Positions 25,701 through 37,049 of a stretch of DNA of 64,000 nt are shown here, piece after piece. Below the pieces are notes generated by a model. The model had not been told where the DNA came from. It saw only the letters and a list, made by a program, of their open reading frames with translations, and did not search any database. Each line of letters starts with the position of its first letter. The stretch's first letter is position 1. A program made the translations under genes and the position numbers. The DNA comes from Ascidia mentula (lineage: Eukaryota > Chordata > Ascidiacea > Phlebobranchia > Ascidiidae): contig OX387202.1 in NCBI GenBank assembly GCA_947561715.1, forward strand, positions 4,105,001 through 4,169,000. The letters are read 5' to 3'.

Positions 25701-28700
25701 GCCTGTTAACCTGTTTGTTGTTTGGTCACGACTGACCATCGCCACGAGGCATGGAAAGCAGCGTATTGAAACGCCTATTCGTTGGCCACTTTCAAGCCAA
25801 TGCACTTAAATCAAAACGGTTTTTACAGTCCGATTTTGAATAGGCAGTAGTATCACGATGCACAATCTAAGTAAATTTAAAGGTAAGTCAAACAAATGAC
25901 AGTCTGCTAACATGTTTGCTGTTTGGTCACGACCGACCGTCGCCACGCCGCATGGAAAGCAGCGTATTGAAACGCCTATTCGTTGGCCACTTTCCAGCCA
26001 ATGCTCTTAAATTAGAACGGTTTTTACAGTCAGATTTTGATTAGACGTTAGTATCACGTTGCAAAATTTGTGTAAATTTCAAGTTAAAACAAACAAATTA
26101 CAGCCTGTTAACATGTTTGTTGTTTGGCCACGACAGACCATCGCCACGCCGCATGGAATGCAGCGTATTAAAACGCCTATTCGTTGCCCACCTTCAAACC
26201 AATGCACTTAAATTAAAACGGTTTTTACTCTCCGATTTTGAATGGACAGTATTATCACGATGCAAGATCTGAGTAAATTTCAAGTTAAAACAAACAAATG
26301 ACAGCTTTTCAACGTGTTTGTTGTTTGGTCACGACCGACCATCACCACGCAGCATGGAAAGCAACGTATTGAAACGCCTATTCGTTGGCCACTTTCAAGC
26401 CAATGCTCTTAAATTAAAATGGTTTTCACAATCCGATTTTGATTAGACGGTAGTATCACGATGCAAAATTGGAGTAAATTTCAAGTCAAAACAAACAAAT
26501 GACAGCCTGTTAACTTGTTTGTTGTTTCGTCATGACCAACCATCACCACGCCGCATGGAAAGCAACGTATTGAAACGCCTATTCGTTGGCCACTTTCAAG
26601 CCAATGCACTTAAATTAAAACGGTTTTCACAGTCCGATTTTGATTAGACGGTATTATCACGATGCAAAATTCGAGTAAATTTCAAGTTAAAACAAACAAA
26701 TGACAGCCTGTTAACCTGTTTGCTGTTTGGTCACGACCGACCATCGCCACGCCGCATGGAAAGCAACGTATTGAAACGCCTATTCGTTGGCCACTTTCAA
26801 GCCAATGCACTTCAATTAAATCGGTTTTTACTGTCCGATTTGGATGGACAGTAGTATCACGATGCAAAATCTGAGTAAATTTCAAGTTAAAACAAACAAA
26901 TTACAGCCTTTTAACGTGTTTGTTGTTTGGTCACGACCGACCATCACCACGCAGCATGGAAAACAACGTATTGAAACGCCTATTCGTTGGCCACTTTCAA
27001 GCCAATGCACTTAATTAAAACGGTTTTCACAATCTGATTTTCATTAGACGGTAGTATCACGTTGCACAATTTAAGTAAATTTCAAGTTGAGACAAACAAA
27101 TGACAGCCTTTGGATTTGTTTGTTGTTTGGCCACGACCGACCATCGCCACGCCGCATGGAAAGCAACGTATTGAAACGCCTATTCGTTGGCCACAATCAA
27201 GCCAATGCACTTAAATTAAAACGGTTTTTACAGTCCGATTTTGAATAGAAGGTAGTATCACGTTTCAAATTTTAAGTAAATTTCAAGTCAAAACAAACAA
27301 ATGACAGCCTGATAACTTGTTTGTTGTTTGGTCACGACCGACCGCCGCCACTCCGCATGGAAAGCAGCGTATTGAAACGCCTATTCGTTGGCCACATTCA
27401 AGCCAATGCACAAAAATCAAAACGGTTTTTACTGTCCGATTGTGAATAGACTGTAGTATCACGATGTAAAATCTGAGTATATTTCAAGTCAAAACAAACA
27501 AATGACAGTCTGCTAACGTGTTTGTTGTTTGGTCACGACCGACCGTAGCTACGCCGCGTGGAAAGCAGCATATTGAAACGCCTATTCGTTGGCTACTTTT
27601 CAGCCAATGCACTTAAATTAAAACGGTTTTTACAGTCCGATTTTGAATAGAAGGTATTATCACGATTCAAAATTTAAGTAAATTTCAAGTTAAAACAAAC
27701 AAATGACAGCCTGTTAACTTGTTTGTTGTTCGGTCACGACCCACCGTAGCTACGCCGCATGGAAAGCAGCGTATTGAAACGCCTATTCGTTGGCCACTTT
27801 CAAGCCAATGCTCTTAAATTAGAACGGTTTTTACAGTCAGATTTTGAATAGACGTTAGTATCACGTTGCAAAATTTGAGTAAATTTCAAGTTAAAACAAA
27901 CAAATCACAGCCTGTTAACATGTTTGTTGTTTGGCCACGACCGACCATCGCCACGCCGCATGGAAAGCAACGTATTGAAACGCCTATTCGTTGGCCACAA
28001 TCAAGCCAATGCACAAAAATCAAAACGGTTTTTACTCTCCGATTGTGAATAGACTGTAGTATCACGATGTAAAATCTGAGTATATTTCAAGTCAAAACAA
28101 ACAAATGACAGTCTGCTAACGTGTTTGTTGTTTGGTCACGACCGACCGTAGCTACGCCGCATGGAAAGCAGCGTTTTGAAACGCCTATTCGTTGGCTACA
28201 TTCCAGCCGATGCACTTAAATTAAAACGGTTTTTACAGTCCGATTTTGAGTAGACGGTAGTATCACGTTTCAAATTTTAAGTAAATTTCAAGTCAAAACA
28301 AACAAATGACAGCCTGATAACTTGTTTGTTGTTTGGTCACGACCGACCGCCGCCACGCCGCATGGAAAGCAGCGTATTGAAACGCCTATTCGTTGGCCAC
28401 ATTCAAGCCAATGCACAAAAATCAAAACGGTTTTTACTGTCCGATTGTGAATAGACTGTAGTATCACGATGTAAAATCTGAGTATATTTCACGTCAAAAC
28501 AAACAAATGACAGTCTGCTAACTTGTTTGTTGTTTGGTCACGACCGACCGTAGCTACGCCGCGTGGAAAGCAGCATATTGAAACGCCTATTCGTTGGCTA
28601 CTTTTCAGCCAATGCACTTAAATTAAAACGGTTTTTACAGTCCGATTTTGAATAGAAGGTAGTATCACGATTCAAAATTTAAGTAAATTTCAAGTTAAAA

Positions 28701-30945
28701 CAAACAAATGACAGCCTGTTAACTTGTTTGTTGTTTGGTCACGAACCACCGTAGCTACGCCGCATGGAAAGCAGCGTATTGAAACGCCTATTCGTTGGCC
28801 ACTTTCCAGCCAATGCACTCAAATTAAAACGGTTTTTACAGTCCGATTTTGATTAGACGGTAGTATCACGTTGCAAAATTTAAGTAAATTTCAAGTTAAA
28901 ACAAACAAATGACAGCCTGTTAACCTGTTTGTTGTTTGGTCACGACTGACCATCGCCACGAGGCATGGAAAGCAGCGTATTGAAACGCCTATTCGTTGGC
29001 CACTTTCAAGCCAATGCACTTAAATCAAAACGGTTTTTACAGTCCGATTTTGAATAGGCAGTAGTATCACGATGCACAATCTAAGTAAATTTAAAGGTAA
29101 GTCAAACAAATGACAGTCTGCTAACATGTTTGCTGTTTGGTCACGACCGACCGTCGCCACGCCGCATGGAAAGCAGCGTATTGAAACGCCTATTCGTTGG
29201 CCACTTTCCAGCCAATGCTCTTAAATTAGAACGGTTTTTACAGTCAGATTTTGATTAGACGTTAGTATCACGTTGCAAAATTTGAGTAAATTTCAAGTTA
29301 AAACAAACAAATTACAGCCTGTTAACATGTTTGTTGTTTGGCCACGACAGACCATCGCCACGCCGCATGGAATGCAGCGTATTAAAACGCCTATTCGTTG
29401 CCCACCTTCAAACCAATGCACTTAAATTAAAACGGTTTTTACTCTCCGATTTTGAATGGACAGTATTATCACGATGCAAGATCTGAGTAAATTTCAAGTT
29501 AAAACAAACAAATGACAGCTTTTTAACGTGTTTGTTGTTTGGTCACGACCGACCATCACCACGCAGCATGGAAAGCAACGTATTGAAACGCCTATTCGTT
29601 GGCCACTTTCAAGCCAATGCTCTTAAATTAAAATGGTTTTCACAATCCGATTTTGATTAGACGGTAGTATCACGATGCAAAATTGGAGTAAATTTCAAGT
29701 TAAAACAAACAAATGACAGCCTGTTAACTTGTTTGTTGTTTCGTCATGACCAACCATCACCACGCCGCATGGAAAGCAACGTATTGAAACGCCTATTCGT
29801 TGGCCACTTTCAAGCCAATGCACTTAAATTAAAACGGTTTTCACAGTCCGATTTTGATTAGACGGTATTATCACGATGCAAAATTCGAGTAAATTTCAAG
29901 TTAAAACAAACAAATGACAGCCTGTTAACCTGTTTGCTGTTTGGTCACGACCGACCATCGCCACGCCGCATGGAAAGCAACGTATTGAAACGCCTATTCG
30001 TTGGCCACTTTCAAGCCAATGCACTTCAATTAAAACGGTTTTTACTGTCCGATTTGGATGGACAGTAGTATCACGTTGCAAAATCTGAGTAAATTTCAAG
30101 TTAAAACAAACAAATTACAGCCTTTTAACGTGTTTGTTGTTTGGTCACGACCGACCATCACCACGCAGCATGGAAAACAACGTATTGAAACGCCTATTCG
30201 TTGGCCACTTTCAAGCCAATGCACTTAATTAAAACGGTTTTCACAATCTGATTTTCATTAGACGGTAGTATCACGTTGCACAATTTAAGTAAATTTCAAG
30301 TTGAGACAAACAAATGACAGCCTTTGGATTTGTTTGTTGTTTGGTCACGACCGACCATCGCCACGCCGCATGGAAAACAACGTATTGAAACGCCTATTCG
30401 TTGGCCACTTTCAAGCCAATGCACTTAATTAAAACGGTTTTCACAGTCCGATTTTCATTAGACGGTAGTATCACGTTGCAAAATTTAAGTAAATTTCAAG
30501 TTGAGACAAACAAATGACAGTCTGCTAACATGTTTGTTGTTTGGTCACGACCGACCTTCGCCACGCCGCATGGAAAGCAACGTACTGAAACGCCTATTCG
30601 TTGGCCACTTTCAAGCCAATGCACTTAAATTAAAACGGTTTTTGCAGTCCGATTTTGAATAGACGGTAGTATCACGTTGCAAGATTTAAGTATATTTCAA
30701 GTTAAAACAAACAAATGAGAGCTTATTAACATTTTGGTTTTTTGATCACGTTCGACCGTCGCCACGCCGCATGGAAAGCAACGTATTGAAACGCCTATTC
30801 GTTGGCCACTTTCAAGCCAATGCACTTAAATTAAAACGGTGTTTGCAGTCCGATTTTAAATAGACGGTAGTATGTCGTTGCAAAATGTAAGTAAATTTCA
30901 AGTTAAAAGAAACAAATGACAGTCTGTTCATGTGTTTGCTGTAAA
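16719..30945 (+). repeat. 201-bp satellite array, about 71 monomers
   Basis: A monomer of 201 bp, conveniently started at attgaaacgcctattcgttgg, is repeated head to tail with almost no length change (monomer starts at 16719/16720, 16921, 17122 and 17323). Each unit also contains tttgttgtttggtcacgacc and acaaacaaatgacag. Monomers differ by roughly 5-20 percent, but blocks repeat at 1206 bp (6 monomers), 2412 bp (12 monomers) and about 3214 bp (16 monomers), so the array has higher-order structure. The last three or four monomers are the most diverged, as expected at an array edge. Length and organisation fit centromeric, pericentromeric or heterochromatic satellite. Open frames inside it are not genes. 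Confidence 0.97.
23685..24290 (+). repeat. Recent local duplication inside the satellite
   Basis: Consecutive monomers here are almost or fully identical: the 189 bp at 23701-23889 and at 23902-24090 translate identically, and a third close copy follows. They share an unusual ttcagtagaaggtatt variant. This marks a very recent unequal exchange or slippage of single 201-bp units. Confidence 0.8.
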
Positions 30946-31377
30946 GACGTTCACAATTCATCATAACTAATGTACTTTTCTAATTAATATAACCACACCA
31001 AACACAACACAAATGGCGATAAACTTGTCATCAACAACAAAGATCAACATGTTTTTTATTCTACTACAATTCTCTACCGCCACCGTGTGTTAACTTTTAA
31101 AAAATGATATTTGTTTTCTTCATCTAAAATCTTTGAAAAAAACATGTTTACGCAAAGAGGCAAGTATTTTAAGAATGTCAAAAGTGTTATTTTTGTCTTG
31201 AAACAAATTTTCTCGAAACAAATTTTTCTTGAAACGATTTTTGCATGTTAAATCATAAAATTTGTTTCCTGTCGTGCAGTAGGCCTTAGCTAAAGGATTA
31301 CCAAATTTATTTACCAATTTAATGGTATTTTTGCATATGTTCATGTAGTTTATGAACCACTTTTGCGTTTCCTTTCG
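30946..31377. other. Right flank of the satellite, no gene seen
   Basis: AT-rich unique-looking sequence. A minus-strand frame passes through it and the neighbouring SINE, but its composition (Lys/Asn-rich, crossing a poly-A tract) looks like chance. Confidence 0.45.
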
Positions 31378-31500
31378 GTGTTTTTTTTTTTTTTTGTTTT
31401 TTTTTTCACCACACCGGGATTTGAAACCAGGACATCCTGGGCACGAATCCCGATCAGGTTTTTTTCTTGGTATACGGGTCGGGCGCTTGGTCAATGCTGT
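31378..31500 (-). mobile_element. tRNA-derived SINE fragment with poly-A tail, copy 1
   Basis: On the minus strand a tRNA-like 3' half with a B-box-type GGTTTCAAATCCCGG (31415-31429) is followed by a long A-rich tail (31379-31406). The core is similar to 53435-53560, which argues for a dispersed SINE rather than a lone tRNA relic. The 5' half with the A box is not clear. Confidence 0.55.
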
Positions 31501-31974
31501 GTGCTTGCTGTGTCAATCAAAAAATCGCTACAGCGACATCTACCGGCTGAAAAATTTTATATAGAACATAACAAAGGGGGACTCTGGGCTTCAAAGGTAA
31601 AAAAAATTGAAAAAGCAGAAACCATTCTTGTATGGGTCTTTAAAGTCATGGGGTCACCGGTGACCCCTGGGGCTCCAAAGTGTAAAAATGCATTGTGTCA
31701 CACATTGTTGTGATTAATGCGCTTGTGTGCCCCCAGGATTCGTGCAGTTTTTCGTGGCCGCTTGGACATCTCCATAATCGTGTTGGGCGTTACTGTACAT
31801 AATATTATAAACAGACACTCCCCTATGTGTGGAATAGTACAGAAGCACACCGCGAATTTATTCTGGAATTTTTTCATCCCACACCCATGTAACATTTGTG
31901 ACGTACTGCACAGCTTTTGTTCATTGTGGGGTGGCAAGTTACCCATGCGTGACAACACTTTATTCTACCAAAGT
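31501..31974. other. Intergenic, contains an 18-bp perfect palindrome
   Basis: No gene is recognised. At 31650-31667 ggggtcaccggtgacccc is a perfect palindrome. If the gene to the right continues past its apparent stop through an alternative donor, further exons would have to lie here, but I found none. Confidence 0.35.
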
Positions 31975-33079
31975 TCACTCACATTTTTCCTGTATTTCTG
32001 ATTGTAAGTTGGGTTGTTGTGGTGTTGCATGTTGAACCACGTTGACCTGTTGTGGTGATGTATGTTGAACCACGTTGACCTGTTGTGGTGATGTATGTTG
32101 AACAACATTGAACTGTTGTTTGATCGTAACTGGTGCGTTGAAGACTGGTCCAGTTGTGTGGATGTGTTGGTCGCCAAGTACAGGGCCTTCTCCTTGGATA
32201 TTCTGCATGTTATGTGGTGTAAAAGTCAGGGTTGAAATGAGCAGTTAGGTGTACTCGATGTGTAGTTGATATAATGAAACATTTCTATCGACAATTTACA
32301 GCAATCATAGACAGAATAGTTTGTAACCACAAATATTCTAGTTCATCAGAAATAAACAGCATATGGATTGGGCCTCAAAAGGAAACTTCGTCAAGCAGTG
32401 CTTGAAAATCCCATCAAGCCTAGCAACGTTTATCAGACAGTTAAACTTCCGACTTACAATTTCACGTTGCGGCATCATAACTTACCACTACACGTTCTCC
32501 AGATGTCCCTGGAACATCAACAATGTCATGTTGGCTGGTCGGTGGTACAACATCCAACATTTGTTCTGGGTTTTCTACATCTTTAGGAGCAGTTTGATTC
32601 ACATTTTGATCTGTATCACTCGATTCCTGACTGGAACTATGTGGTGATGAGTCATACATCGTTTGTGATGACTAAGCAGAATCACGCAATACAACATTGT
32701 AGTAAAATTATATTTTGTAATTGCTATCTCTGCATTAAAACTTACCACTACACGTTGTGAAGATGTCCCTGGAACATCAACTACATCATGTTGGCTGGCC
32801 GTTGGTAGAATATCCAACATTTGTGAGAGATCATCCATATCTCTTGAACTCCCAGCTTGATTGATAGATGTATGTTTTAGTGTTGTATGGAACATGTGAA
32901 TTATAATCACATTAGACTGTTTAGTGAACATGTGTGAAGCTTACGTTATAGTCGTTAAACCATTTCATGTGGACAGAGCAAAGGGATTATATTCACTGAA
33001 CCAACTCATTCTAGAGCACTCAAATATTTATATAAGTTAACTTAACGTCACCTTGTTCTTGTGGAGCAGATGATGACAT
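31975..33079 (-). CDS. Unrecognised four-exon host gene, 183 aa
   Basis: Minus-strand exons join in frame: 33079-33052 (starts MSSSAPQEQ), 32855-32746, 32671-32486 and 32202-31975 (stop TGA). Donors are GTGACG, GTAAGT and GTAAGT; acceptors are ATCAAG, CTTAG and TGCAG. Phases fit (28, 110, 186 and 228 nt; 184 codons). Exons 2 and 3 are paralogous: both encode a block like QMLDxxPxxSQHDxVDVPGTS followed by RVVV and an identical donor. Exon 4 has three copies of an 11-residue repeat (VNVVQHTSPQQ). The protein is Ser/Gln/Asp-rich with no signal peptide or membrane segment and is probably intrinsically disordered. I do not recognise the family. A second strong donor (GTGAGT) lies just before the stop, so the gene may have an alternative longer form. 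An acceptor at 33086-33088 suggests an upstream non-coding exon. Confidence 0.65.
32021..32120 (-). repeat. 33-bp coding minisatellite in exon 4
   Basis: Three imperfect copies of a 33-bp unit (gttgaaccacgttgacctgt plus 13 bp) keep the reading frame and encode VNVVQHTSPQQ-type repeats. Most changes between copies are conservative in protein, which supports coding. Confidence 0.75.
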
Positions 33080-33085
33080 ATTTTT

Positions 33086-33935
33086 CTGCAAGTTTCAACG
33101 TTCCTTCAAAGTTTGCTAGGAAATATGCTTGTTAATAGTTTTACCAACAGACAACAAAATATTACAAACTGACGCTTATATTATTTAAATAGAAACATTT
33201 CAAGGTGATAGCTTTGAATTGAGGTCAAAAATATAATATTAAATATTAAATACACCAGGTCTACAGGCTTCACAGCCCAGGCACTGCAGCCTAGCTGGAT
33301 CAGCTACTTTTCCCTGACAAAAATTGGTCGGTATGATTTTTGTCGAAAATCTCACCTTAAAGTTGCGGTTGATCTGGTTTTCAAATACCACGCGTTGCAA
33401 GTTTTATTTGCTCATTGTTAGGCAAAATCTCATATGGCCTCATTCTTTACACAGGAAGAAAAACGTATTTCCTAAATCAACAAACATGTAAAATGTGCAA
33501 AGGTTTTGTTAACACTTTGGTACAAACCACCTTCACAATACAAGGGCCTGACAAACAATACTCCATTACTGTTTGGCAGTGTATGGGTTTTTTATAAGTC
33601 TATCGAGCCCACGTGGTATTTGTAAGTTATTTATAAGACAATCAAAACAGCACGTCATATGTAACCTGTTGCAAATGTTCAACCCATGGGCGATTCAATG
33701 AAAACCAGCATCACATGGACGCCTATACGAGCTCACATTACAAAAAATGTTGATTTAATCGTGCGTTTTCATATCTTTTATATATTTTAGAATTTCTGCG
33801 AAGTATTATTTGAGGCCTAATATTAAACTTTCGAAGCGGAGATATAACGACTGCCATCTTATTTTGTGTGGAGAAAGAAAAGAGAAGATTTAGTTAATGT
33901 GGGTCGGCTTATGACTGAAAACTTTATTTGTTCAA
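33086..33935. other. Upstream region of the four-exon gene
   Basis: AT-rich, without a recognised gene. It should contain the promoter and any first non-coding exon of the minus-strand gene to its left, but I can see no specific element. Confidence 0.35.
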
Positions 33936-33939
33936 TATC

Positions 33940-34245
33940 GTGATTGCTTCTCGAGTAGGGAGATTTCAAGCGGTGGCTGAGTTTGCTTGATTACTTCCTG
34001 GAACTGGTGATAAATGGCGAAACCTTTCCTGTTATAACGCAAACATCCAGACCAGACATCGACAATCTAACCGCTGAACAAATCCAAACTCTGTAATGTC
34101 TCAGTGGGCAGTTACTATTTTTGTATTAAAAACTCTTCACTGTTTATTACGTTGTTCGAGAATGCGACTTTGGGACATTTTATTTAAAGTACAACCTTAC
34201 TTTGTTTAAAATATCTCTACAATTTACACGGAAATATTATAGCGC
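33940..34245 (+). repeat. Dispersed repeat A, copy 1 (empty site)
   Basis: Matches 35637-36058 in the same orientation, from tgattgcttct through cttgattacttcc, accagacatcgac and actctgtaatgtctcag to tttattacgttgttcgaga and acaatttacac. Both copies include a ggcgaaacc segment resembling PLE tails. This copy lacks the 52-bp insertion found in copy 2. Confidence 0.8.
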
Positions 34246-34417
34246 GCGACTGGCAGTAATGCCCCTTCTATTCGCAAGAGGCGCCGGGTTGGATTATATT
34301 GATGGGAGTTGCGCAGGTTACCGATTTCCACATAGCAAAGTGGTTACAACAGAACGTTCATATCACAAACAACAGAGCGATTAAACTAATCATTTCCTTT
34401 CAGAGATCCAGTAAAAA

Positions 34418-34857
34418 GTTCACCGACCGCACAGTGGGACGATGTGGTTGTCGTCAAACACCGACATCTGATGCGAATCGTTTCTACTCATGAGCGACAT
34501 CTAGCGTCTTAGGTTAAACAATAAGTCGTTTACTATCAACGAGGGGAATCACCTACTGTGTCTGGAGAGAAGAAGGGAAGGAGATTTAGGTGAAAGTTCA
34601 CCGCACAGTGGGACGATGTGGTTTGGCGTCAAACACCGACATCTGATGCGAATCGTTTCTACTCATGAGCGACATCTAGCGTCTTAGGTTAAACAATAAG
34701 GCGTTTACTATCAACGAGGGGAATCACCTACTGTGTCTGGAGAGAAGAAGGGAAGGAGATTTAGGTGAAAGTTCACCGCACAGTGGGACGATGTGGTTTG
34801 GCGTCAAACACCGACATCTGATGCGAATCGTTTCTACTCATGAGCGACATCTAGTTC
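34418..34857 (+). repeat. About 175-bp tandem repeat, 2.5 copies
   Basis: Unit starts gttcaccgcacagtgggacg; copies begin at 34418, 34596 and 34771, the last partial. Units two and three are nearly identical and the first carries a 4-bp insertion. No coding signal. Confidence 0.9.
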
Positions 34858-35636
34858 CTTATTAGAAGGCTTGGCTTGTAATATCTAACGTCGCCAGTCG
34901 CAACTCATCACCATTGTGATTCTCTGCGATCCTACGTCAGAGGGTGATTCACTGCGACAAACTTGCAGTCACGTCACCACTGTTTTTGCCACGTTGTTTC
35001 TTGTGTTTATTCTTCATTTGCGTAAAAGTTTTGCGCAAACTTAAATGAATTAACCTTTTAGACCACAAATCTATGTGTCTGTTATTGTAAAAGCGAGACC
35101 AGTGCCTTAGCCAAAAGCTGCAATGATGAGACCTTACAGGAAGAAACAATGTGTAAACCTGTCTTTAGCTTTCAAGGATTTCATTTGCTCATCTTTATTC
35201 TATTTTTAATGGAATCATTTCCACATTATCCGCCTAGCCTTAAAAAGCCAACACTTCACTATTCGTTGAAACCTCTGTCAACTCTTATCCTTACTCACAA
35301 CAAAACACTGATAAGTTCAAGATATCAGTTGCAGAGCTTCTTCATTCCACAGGTAAATCCAATACAATTCCTTCACCCGTGGCAAGCAACAGGAGGGTTT
35401 AGATTAACCCTACACTGTATGTGACAATATGCAACTACTCTGGTGACTTCGTGCATTGAGAAAATTTATATTAAAGCTCTAACAGGAAACAAGAAGTTTC
35501 TCGCGCAGGCCTTACTTGCATTTCTTGACGTGATATGACGTCGATGATATATTTAAGGTTTTTCGCCTTCCTGGTCTCCTCGCTTGCTCTATCATATTCA
35601 CTACACGAACTTGATTGCACAGCGACCATCGCGTTG
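34858..35636. other. No recognisable feature
   Basis: Intergenic sequence between the tandem repeat and repeat A copy 2. Open frames present are short and without motifs. Confidence 0.4.
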
Positions 35637-36058
35637 GCTTCAATACCATGATTGCTTTCTAAGTAGGGAAGATTCAAGCGAAGGCTGATGCTGCTTGATT
35701 ACTTCCTTGAACTGGTGATGAATGTTAGGCGAAACCTTTTCTGTATAACGCAAAACGCAAAAATTCTTAACGCAAAAATTCTGACATAACGCAAAAATTA
35801 TGACCAGACATCGATAATCCAACCGCGGAACACAACCAAACTCTGTAATGTCTCAGTCGGTCGTTACTATTTTTATATTCAAAACTCTTTACTTCGGTAA
35901 ATAAAGTTACGTTTTATCTTTGCCAGAAGAACAGATTATTAAGTTAAAACTCTTTACTGTTTATTACGTTGTTCGAGAACGCGACTTCGATCCATTTTAT
36001 TTAATGTATAACCTTATTTGGTTCAATATACCTCCACAATTTACACTGTAATATTAAA
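35637..36058 (+). repeat. Dispersed repeat A, copy 2 (filled site)
   Basis: Second copy of the repeat at 33940-34245, extended by internal changes (an acgcaaaaattct motif repeated near 35757-35800) and by a 52-bp insertion at 35894-35945. Its right end abuts the 3' end of PLE2. Confidence 0.8.
35894..35945 (+). mobile_element. 52-bp extreme 5'-truncated PLE3-family insertion
   Basis: The insert (from tcggtaaataaagtt to gattattaagtt) equals the last about 52 bp of PLE3 (compare 41074-41121). It is flanked by 13-bp direct repeats aaaactctttact at 35881-35893 and 35946-35958. The related sequence in repeat A copy 1 (about 34127-34140) has a single aaaactcttcact, i.e. the empty site. Insertion by target-primed reverse transcription explains all three facts. 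Confidence 0.88.
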
Positions 36059-36059
36059 C

Positions 36060-37030
36060 TGAAAAATAGATTGTATTTTCTGACGTTTCGCCTTTCGCCA
36101 TTCTGACGTTTCGCCCGACTAGGCTTCTTTAGAGAATAAAAACACAGTAGCTAACCCACGGGCAAAGAAATTAAGCGACGAAAAAGTACAATAACGCGCA
36201 ACAGTTAAAACACAGCGGGACATAAATCAATGGACAATCGCGGGTCAAACGGCCAACCGTGGGAAACAAAAGTCACGAATTGTTACGGGCGAAATTGCGG
36301 AACACGGGCGAAAGTACTTTTCAATCACTACGATTTAAGATATTAGGTAACGAATTAATATAATAATTTTCCACAACCAACCGTTTTGCCAAAATTGTTT
36401 CCTGTTTCAATCCTTTTGCTTCCTTCCAATAGATACGGTGGTCGGTGTCAAGCATGTGGGCACATAGAGCAGATTTCTTGGGTTCCATATTGCGTATGGC
36501 TGCCTTGTGTTCTCTATTACGGGACGTTAAATTGCGCTTAGTCTGGCCAATATACACTGTGTTACAATCAAGGCAAGGTATCAAGTAAACTACACCGGTC
36601 ATTTGAAGCATGGAAATACTGTTTTTAGGTTTGGGAAACATATTTTCTAAATTGCACACCGGTTTCATGGCAACTTTTACACCAGTGGCGTTGAGTATAC
36701 GTGACATCTGCTCAGAAACTCCCTGTACATATGTTATGGAAGTGAATGCTGTGTATGTTTGTGTGGGTTTGTGGTGTGTGTGGGGTTTGTGATTTAGGTT
36801 AATGGGAAATTTGTTTAGTTTTAGGACGTTCCGAATGTGTTTGCGTTCAACCCTCCGAGTGGGTGGATCCGCAATATGTGTAATCCACAGTGAGTTTTTT
36901 ATGTTTAGGGTGGTGAGAGGTGTACATAAGGTTCTGGCCACAGTAAGTTTTTTATGTTTCGGATGCTGAGAGGCCTACACGCAATAACCGCTACTTACAA
37001 TACACCTCTCACCATCCGAAACATCAAGGC
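36060..37030 (-). mobile_element. PLE2, 5'-truncated copy with fold-back 5' end
   Basis: The minus strand encodes the end of a PLE protein (about 36941-36321): a linker, a Cys-containing segment and a GIY-YIG nuclease (VVYLIPCLDCNTVYIGQTKR). It is close to PLE4 in sequence, followed by the same 3' untranslated region with a ctgacgtttcgcc motif that is locally duplicated. The reverse transcriptase is missing. At the truncated end, about 36980-37030 carries PLE sequence in the opposite orientation (aaccgctacttacaatacac, as at 57323 in PLE4), a small inversion typical of aberrant target-primed insertion. Confidence 0.85.
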
Positions 37031-37049
37031 AATGGTAGCCTATATAGCC

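Noticed and set aside
23701-30099. Open frames of 60-67 codons within the satellite as genes
   Set aside because: They are periodic consequences of the 201-bp unit (a multiple of three), with no start context, conservation or motif.
16719-30945. CENP-B box in the satellite (ttcgttgg core in every monomer)
   Set aside because: The first half matches the mammalian box, but the essential A and CGGG positions are replaced (ccac then ttt/att), so the required contacts are absent. The 8-bp match is probably chance.
16719-30945. CRISPR array
   Set aside because: The repeat is a 201-bp satellite monomer without spacers, in a eukaryotic setting; there are no cas genes.
31120-31494. 124-codon minus-strand frame with a Lys-rich stretch
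   Set aside because: It runs through the SINE and its poly-A tail, so the Lys run is translated poly-A. No family motif.
31650-31667. 18-bp perfect palindrome as a regulatory site or transposon end
   Set aside because: No partner, repeat or flanking duplication; an isolated palindrome of this size can occur by chance.
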